Of a stretch of 64,000 nucleotides of DNA, positions 59,633 through 64,000 are shown piece after piece; position 1 is the stretch's first letter; each line of letters opens with the position of its first letter. The notes under the pieces are model-generated. The model saw nothing but the letters and a program-made list of their open reading frames with translations, was not told the DNA's origin and made no database searches. The stretch is from Macrococcus equipercicus (GTDB lineage: Bacteria > Bacillota > Bacilli > Staphylococcales > Staphylococcaceae): the NCBI RefSeq assembly GCF_004359525.2, contig NZ_SCWC02000008.1:21649-85648 (forward strand), in the 5' to 3' direction. Both the position numbers and the translations under genes were made by a program.

Positions 59633-60106
59633 GTGAAGGGCTTCAAAGTCAATGGCAGGACGCTGCTATCACTGCTGATGATCACAGCTATCGTATTATT
59701 GTCCGGCATCACCTTTGTAGTAATGGTTGCTTTCGGTTTATTTGGTTTAAGCCGTATTTTGATTTACTGGAAGCTGGCTGAGTTTACTTACAATCAGAGC
59801 TTTGTAGATAATTTATTCTATTATGGCTCTTATATGCTGACCGGCTATTTTCTTCTTGTATTCATCGAATTTATTTTTGATGAGCTGAAAAAGAATTATC
59901 CTGAGCACTCGTTGCTGCAAGGGTTTAAGTTTCATTCATTAGTTGTGTTTATCAGTACGACGATTTTTTATTTGTTTGTGCATTTGAATTACGAATATAT
60001 TAAGATCAATTATTTTGTCATTCTAGTGATCATCGGCATACTTTATGCACTGACAGAACTGTTTTATCCGGACAGTGAGAATTTAAATCAGAAGAATGAT
60101 GACTGA
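59633..60106 (+). CDS. sepA: SepA-like multidrug resistance protein
   Basis: Four-helix membrane protein of 157 residues, the length of S. aureus SepA. The block FGLFGLSRILIYWKLAEFTYNQSFVDNLFYYGSYMLTGYFLL and the ending ILYALTELFYPDSENLNQKN resemble my recollection of that protein closely. SepA was described as contributing to antiseptic dye resistance. Start: GTG 59633 after AAGAAGGG. It converges on the amylase gene across a shared terminator. Confidence 0.85.
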   Translation: MKGFKVNGRTLLSLLMITAIVLLSGITFVVMVAFGLFGLSRILIYWKLAEFTYNQSFVDNLFYYGSYMLTGYFLLVFIEFIFDELKKNYPEHSLLQGFKFHSLVVFISTTIFYLFVHLNYEYIKINYFVILVIIGILYALTELFYPDSENLNQKNDD

Positions 60107-60113
60107 CAATATG

Positions 60114-60149
60114 AAAAAGGTGACGGCTATTATACGCCGTCACCTTTTT
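60114..60149. terminator. Bidirectional terminator between sepA and amylase
   Basis: AAAAAGGTGACGGC pairs with GCCGTCACCTTTTT. Confidence 0.93.
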
Positions 60150-60163
60150 CTCGTGAATTGTTG

Positions 60164-61624
60164 TTATTCTTCTTTCTGGCAGTAGACAGAGACGCTGCCC
60201 GGATTCACTTTGAACAGGCCATTTCCTTCTTCGTCAATGATGACTTCCTCGTCACGTGTGTTCGTGTAGTCAATCCACACTTGTCCTTGACGCTCTTTAC
60301 CGACGAACATTGTTTTTTCCGCATCTTCTGTGCCGCTGTTGATGATGACTGCACAGCCGGAATGATCAACTTCCTTCGCCCCGCGTCTTACCCAGCCGAT
60401 AACATTTTCGTGGTCAAAGTAATCATCCTGCTGACCGAACGCTTTCTTTTTACGGACATAGAGGAGTGGATCGATAGCCATCTGTTTGCCCTCAACCGGC
60501 GCGTCACCTGCGATGCCGTAGTAGTCACCGTAGAAGACGACCGGGAAGCCGTCATAACGCAGTAAAGTTAACGCATAGGCACTCTGCTTAAACCAGTCTT
60601 TGACGAACGACTCAAGTGCCTCTCCCGGCTGAGAATCGTGATTGTCGACAAATGTCACTGCATTTAATGGATTTTCCTTAACGAGCGTGTTGTCAAAGAT
60701 CGTTCTTAAGTCATAGGCTGCACCTGCTTCTGATGCTTCTTTTAAGTTATAGTGGAGCGCGACATCGAATAAATCAAGAGAATAGTCAGCGTCGACAAGG
60801 AAGCTTTCATTCGTCTGAACATCAGCGCGCCAGAACTCACCGACAAAGTAGAAGTTGTTATCCGTATGTTCGTTCATCGCCTGCACGAAGTCACGGACGA
60901 AGTAACTTTCGATATGTTTGATCGCATCAAGACGCATGCCGTCAATACCAAGCTCATCTATCAGCCATTTGCCCCATTCAATCATTTCGTTTCTGACATC
61001 TGGATGCTTGTAGTCGATATTGCTGAACATTAAGTAATCGAAGTTACCTTTTTCGTCATCGACATTTTCATTCCAGCCTTTATTTTCTCCGAGAATACGG
61101 TAGACACCTGTATTACCGGTCGCATGATCGTAATCTGTGCCGTTAAAGTGCGTATAGTTCCAGATGAAGTCGCTGTATTTACCGTTACGGCCGGGGAAAG
61201 TGAATTTCGTGTAACCTTCTATATCAAATGGTTCTGAAATCACTTCGGTTCTGTTCTCCGGGTCTACTTCAACTACTTGGAACACTTCAGTCTCATCAGC
61301 ACCAGCTTTGTGGTTCATAACCACATCAACATATACTTTAATGTCATTGTCGTGGCATGCCTGAATCGCTGCTTTTAATTCCTCTTTCGTGCCATATTTT
61401 GTGCGGACGCTGCCTTTTTGGTCGAACTCTCCTATATCAAAATGGTCATAGACACTGTAACCCGGGTTTTGATTGTTGTCAGCCTTAGTGACCGGCGGAA
61501 TCCATACGGCGTCTATTCCGCGTTCTTTCAGTGTTGCTGCATCTTCTTTCAGTCGATTCCAGTGGTTGCCGTCGCCGTTTGTGTACCATTCAAAATACTG
61601 CATGATTGTGTGGTTGAGTATCAT
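60164..61624 (-). CDS. Cytoplasmic alpha-amylase, GH13 subfamily 5-like
   Basis: Hydrolyses alpha-1,4 glucans. The 486-residue protein opens TIMQYFEWYTNGDGNHWNRL without a signal peptide, so it acts inside the cell. Catalytic residues are Asp in GMRLDAIKHI, Glu in YFVGEFWRAD and Asp in FVDNHDSQPG. YVDVVMNHKAGAD is conserved region I. RBS AGGAGG precedes the ATG at 61624. It may degrade glycogen-like or imported maltodextrin material, which is inference. It is a lone gene. Confidence 0.93.
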   Translation of the reverse strand: MILNHTIMQYFEWYTNGDGNHWNRLKEDAATLKERGIDAVWIPPVTKADNNQNPGYSVYDHFDIGEFDQKGSVRTKYGTKEELKAAIQACHDNDIKVYVDVVMNHKAGADETEVFQVVEVDPENRTEVISEPFDIEGYTKFTFPGRNGKYSDFIWNYTHFNGTDYDHATGNTGVYRILGENKGWNENVDDEKGNFDYLMFSNIDYKHPDVRNEMIEWGKWLIDELGIDGMRLDAIKHIESYFVRDFVQAMNEHTDNNFYFVGEFWRADVQTNESFLVDADYSLDLFDVALHYNLKEASEAGAAYDLRTIFDNTLVKENPLNAVTFVDNHDSQPGEALESFVKDWFKQSAYALTLLRYDGFPVVFYGDYYGIAGDAPVEGKQMAIDPLLYVRKKKAFGQQDDYFDHENVIGWVRRGAKEVDHSGCAVIINSGTEDAEKTMFVGKERQGQVWIDYTNTRDEEVIIDEEGNGLFKVNPGSVSVYCQKEE

Positions 61625-61780
61625 CGTCTTCCTCCTGATTGTCTGAGTATGGTTGTTAATAACCTTAATTATACTCTTTCAATCCTAAAGTAGTTAAAAA
61701 TTTGTCATATAATACATTTATACAAAGGACGTGTTTTTTGTTATCCTTATAGTAATGAATAATTAAAGGGGCGTATGAAT

Positions 61781-62827
61781 GTGTTAACTATAGAAGCGGC
61801 AACAAATCTGCTTGGTGAAATTCTAGATCCAATCATCAATATTCCATTGAAAGAAACAGGCGGCATTAAAGAAGTCACTATTAAAGAAGAGAAAGAGCAT
61901 GTCAGTGTGAAGATTGCTATGGCAAAGCTTGGCGGACAGCCGCAGCTTGACCTGCAGACTAAGATCGTCGAAACATTGAAAGCTAATGGTGCGCGTACAG
62001 TCGGTCTGAGATTTGAACAGCTGGAAGATGCAGCACTTGAACAGTTCCGTGCTGAAACAGGTTCAGAGATTGAACGTCAACTGAAGAATACAGAATTTAT
62101 CTCAATCGCCTCTGGTAAAGGTGGCGTCGGTAAATCGACGGTCTCTGTCAATCTGGCTGTCGCACTTGCAAGACTCGGCAAAAAAGTCGGGCTTGTCGAT
62201 GCGGATATTTACGGTTTCAGTGTACCGGATATGATGGGTATTACGTCACGTCCAGGAATCAACGGGCAGATGATTGTGCCTGTTGAACGTTTCGGTGTCA
62301 AAGTTATTTCGATGGCATTCTTCGTCGAGGAAAACACACCGGTCATCTGGCGCGGGCCGATGCTTGGCAAGATGATCAACAACTTTTTCCGGGAAGTAGA
62401 GTGGGGCGAGCTTGATTACATTCTCCTTGATCTGCCGCCGGGTACAGGTGACGTGGCACTTGATGTGCATGAGATGCTGCCGAAAAGCAAAGAGATTGTC
62501 GTAACAACACCGCATCCGACTGCAGCATTCGTTGCTGCGCGTGCCGGTGCTATGGCGCTCCATACTAATCATGACATTCTCGGCGTTGTAGAGAACATGT
62601 CTTACTTTGAAAGCCGTGAAACCGGGAATAGAGAATATGTCTTTGGTACAGGTGGCGGTGAGAAACTAGCTGACGAGCTGAATACAGAATTGATCGGTCA
62701 GCTGCCGCTTGCACAGCCTGACTGGAATGAATATGACTTTGCCCCATCTGTTTATGCAGCGGATCATCCGCTCGGCATTATTTACAGAAATATGGCGGCG
62801 AAGGTTATAGAGAAAACAGAGAAGTAA
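61781..62827 (+). CDS. mrp: Mrp/ApbC-type Fe-S carrier P-loop ATPase (SalA-like)
   Basis: Scaffold or carrier for iron-sulfur cluster transfer, 348 residues. A DUF59 domain at the N-terminus (ILDPIINIPLKETGGI) is followed by the deviant Walker A SGKGGVGKSTVSVNLA, VDADIYGFSVPDMMG, and YILLDLPPGTGDVALDV (Walker B). The usual CxxC of some Mrp proteins is absent near the C-terminus. Start is uncertain: GTG 61781 is better spaced from AAGGGG (61766-61771) than ATG 61775. The kbaA-like gene follows 13 bases later. Confidence 0.92.
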   Translation: MLTIEAATNLLGEILDPIINIPLKETGGIKEVTIKEEKEHVSVKIAMAKLGGQPQLDLQTKIVETLKANGARTVGLRFEQLEDAALEQFRAETGSEIERQLKNTEFISIASGKGGVGKSTVSVNLAVALARLGKKVGLVDADIYGFSVPDMMGITSRPGINGQMIVPVERFGVKVISMAFFVEENTPVIWRGPMLGKMINNFFREVEWGELDYILLDLPPGTGDVALDVHEMLPKSKEIVVTTPHPTAAFVAARAGAMALHTNHDILGVVENMSYFESRETGNREYVFGTGGGEKLADELNTELIGQLPLAQPDWNEYDFAPSVYAADHPLGIIYRNMAAKVIEKTEK

Positions 62828-62840
62828 GAGAGGCAGAGCT

Positions 62841-63539
62841 GTGACAATAAGAAATTTAGGTAAGTTTTATGGGATGACGTTGCTGCTTGGACTGATAGCA
62901 ACGCTGCTTGTCAGCCTCATATTTGGATATGACCGTCTGACTGTCTATTTATTTAAAGGACAGTTCGGCGACTTTATAGCAGCATTCATCTGGTTTATCG
63001 GCTATGGCCTGCTAATTGCATCAATCAGTCAGCTTGCATATTTCAGTTATTTATTTATTCATCAGCTGGGAGCAGGTATATTCCGCTCAGCGTGGAATCC
63101 CATTCAGGCGGTCATCACCATTTTTGCACTGTTTGATCTGATCTATTTCCGTTATTTGAGATTCGGCAGACATGCCGGCGATATTCAGCACTTTATCTGG
63201 ATTCCAATATTAATACTGATAGCGGCTGTCATTGTCAGTTACTATAAAGTGAAGCTGACGAAAACGAATGTTGTGATTCCGGCGATGTTCTTTATGATTG
63301 TAATGACAACAGTAGAACTCATCCCTTTTTTAAGAGTAGAGGATACAACGTGGTTATACTGCACTATTTTCCCGCTGTTATTATGTAATGCCTATCAGCT
63401 GCTTGTGCTGCCGAAATATAATAAGGCATCCAGACAAGAGCGTTATGCACGTAAAGTAGCGAAAGGCGAAATTAAACCGGAAGAAAAGGTGCAAGTGAAG
63501 AATACAAAAGTCTCAGCCAGAAAGAACAAGAAAAAGTAG
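62841..63539 (+). CDS. kbaA: KbaA-like (KinB-signalling activation) membrane protein
   Basis: Membrane protein of 232 residues with six helices and a Lys-rich C-terminal tail (KASRQERYARKVAKGEIKPEE). It matches the KbaA/YbaK family next to mrp, as in Bacillus, where KbaA activates the KinB sporulation kinase. Staphylococcaceae do not sporulate, so the present role is unknown. Start: GTG 62841 after AGAGAGG. Same transcript as mrp; a terminator follows. Confidence 0.85.
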   Translation: MTIRNLGKFYGMTLLLGLIATLLVSLIFGYDRLTVYLFKGQFGDFIAAFIWFIGYGLLIASISQLAYFSYLFIHQLGAGIFRSAWNPIQAVITIFALFDLIYFRYLRFGRHAGDIQHFIWIPILILIAAVIVSYYKVKLTKTNVVIPAMFFMIVMTTVELIPFLRVEDTTWLYCTIFPLLLCNAYQLLVLPKYNKASRQERYARKVAKGEIKPEEKVQVKNTKVSARKNKKK

Positions 63540-63552
63540 AATAAAGCTATCA

Positions 63553-63587
63553 AGGCGTCTCTGACAATGCTCAGGGATGCTTTTTTT
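63553..63587 (+). terminator. Terminator of the mrp-kbaA operon
   Basis: GCGTCTCTGA pairs with TCAGGGATGC (including G-U pairs) and is followed by seven T. Confidence 0.82.
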
Positions 63588-63671
63588 ACGGTTAAAAGAC
63601 ACTATTTCGATAAAGGTACACACGGTTTACTAACGAATTAAAAAAAACTGCAAAAAAGTTGTCGTAAAGTG

Positions 63672-63700
63672 TTGACTTTAATATAGAGCCTTGTTAAGAT
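63672..63700 (+). promoter_or_regulatory. rRNA operon promoter P1
   Basis: TTGACT (63672-63677) and TAAGAT (63695-63700) are separated by 17 bases. An A-rich tract (AAAAAAACTGCAAAAAA) just upstream looks like an UP element. Confidence 0.75.
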
Positions 63701-63777
63701 ATAAAAGTCGCTGAAAACGACAGCAATAACGCAGTAAACAACAGCAAACAAGTTGCTACAAAGTGTAAAATTGATAC

Positions 63778-63806
63778 TTGCGAAAGTGGTTGAAACACTT
63801 TATAGT
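63778..63806 (+). promoter_or_regulatory. rRNA operon promoter P2 (weaker evidence)
   Basis: TTGCGA (63778-63783) and TATAGT (63801-63806) are 17 bases apart, about 180 bases before the mature 16S start. Tandem promoters are usual for rRNA operons of Bacilli. Confidence 0.5.
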
Positions 63807-63859
63807 ATATAAGGTAGTCTTAATTCTTGCAGAGAGCTAAAACATCTGCTAAAATGAAT

Positions 63860-63986
63860 TTTGAACCCCAAAATGAACATTGAAAACTGAATGACAATAT
63901 GTCAACGTTAATTCCAATAATTTGAGTACTTTAGTACTTTCAGAGTGACTGGCTTAAGCAGTCAACGAGCTTTTATCAGACAAACT
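63860..63986 (+). ncRNA. rRNA operon leader with boxA-like antitermination region
   Basis: GAACATTGAAAACTGAATGA and AATATGTCAACG near 63876-63908 resemble the conserved pre-16S leader of staphylococci, which holds the Nus-factor antitermination and RNase III processing signals. The mature 16S begins just after it. Confidence 0.6.
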
Positions 63987-64000
63987 ATTATGGAGAGTTT
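63987..64000 (+). rRNA. 16S rRNA gene, 5' end only
   Basis: The window ends in TTATGGAGAGTTT, which is the start of a Bacilli 16S rRNA (continuing GATCCTGGCTCAG outside the window). Only about 14 bases are present, so the exact 5' end is approximate. Confidence 0.82.

Noticed and set aside
60158..60565. Plus-strand open frame of 135 codons antisense to the amylase
   Set aside because: The amylase frame on the minus strand is complete and conserved. The plus frame begins next to the terminator stem and has no RBS.
1..64000. Prophage, transposon or integrative element
   Set aside because: I found no integrase, transposase, phage structural gene, or flanking direct repeat pairs. Gene order and terminators look like ordinary chromosome.

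Overview
The window is a chromosomal segment of a low-to-moderate GC Firmicute, most likely Staphylococcaceae outside the S. aureus group. A Macrococcus-like organism is my guess, but the genus is inference. Support comes from strong ribosome-binding sites (GGAGG), sigma-A promoters, several TTG/GTG starts, a SepA homologue and a MurE-like ligase. The right end has the order sepA - alpha-amylase - mrp - kbaA-like - rRNA operon. About 66 protein genes are packed closely, most separated by clear intrinsic terminators. I see no prophage, insertion sequence, CRISPR array or tRNA. The last bases are the 5' end of a 16S rRNA gene.

Layout. 0.1-8.3 kb: msrA, a P1B-4 metal ATPase behind Fur-like and PerR boxes, a ring-cleaving dioxygenase, a short prephenate dehydrogenase, and pyruvate phosphate dikinase with its regulatory kinase/phosphorylase. 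8.3-19.2 kb: amino-acid permease, threonine aldolase, an exported amidase, a divergent Mur ligase, a HhH-GPD glycosylase, brnQ, manganese catalase, a YdcZ-type transporter and a VOC protein. 19.4-21.5 kb: arsRBC behind two perfect ArsR boxes. 21.6-25.7 kb: MFS transporter, cold-shock gene, ABC exporter, GyrI-like protein. 26.2-29.1 kb: csoR-copZ-copA. 29.1-35.8 kb: M29 aminopeptidase, Ohr, DCC protein, CzcD-type zinc exporter, DUF402 protein, ChrA, Nudix. 35.8-40.0 kb: an ABC permease pair without partners, a zinc-less Tag glycosylase, an S66 peptidase and a methyltransferase. 40.0-45.4 kb: a SAM-I riboswitch followed by the methionine-salvage operon mtnKAWXBD. 45.4-64 kb: Nudix, MFS, TPR, GNAT, a catabolite-controlled YjiH-type membrane protein, an IsdG-like monooxygenase with an SDR, SunI-like PH protein, RarD, lipoprotein, UDP-sugar pyrophosphorylase, membrane-fusion-type protein, YpfJ peptidase, amidohydrolase, SepA, cytoplasmic amylase, Mrp, KbaA-like protein and the rRNA promoters.

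How the genes work together. There is a strong metal and oxidant theme: iron, arsenic, copper, zinc and chromate exporters, plus MsrA, Mn-catalase and Ohr. The copper, arsenic and iron genes each have operators that can be read in the sequence. The mtn operon recycles methylthioribose back toward methionine and is switched off by S-adenosylmethionine.

The feature I find least explained is four intergenic tandem arrays of hairpin-forming repeats, at 17.60, 25.85, 45.86 and 50.18 kb. Two have a 41-bp period and two a 61-bp period. Three of the four lie between convergent genes. The two 61-bp arrays are the same family and show both a compensatory stem change and an apparently inverted hairpin loop.
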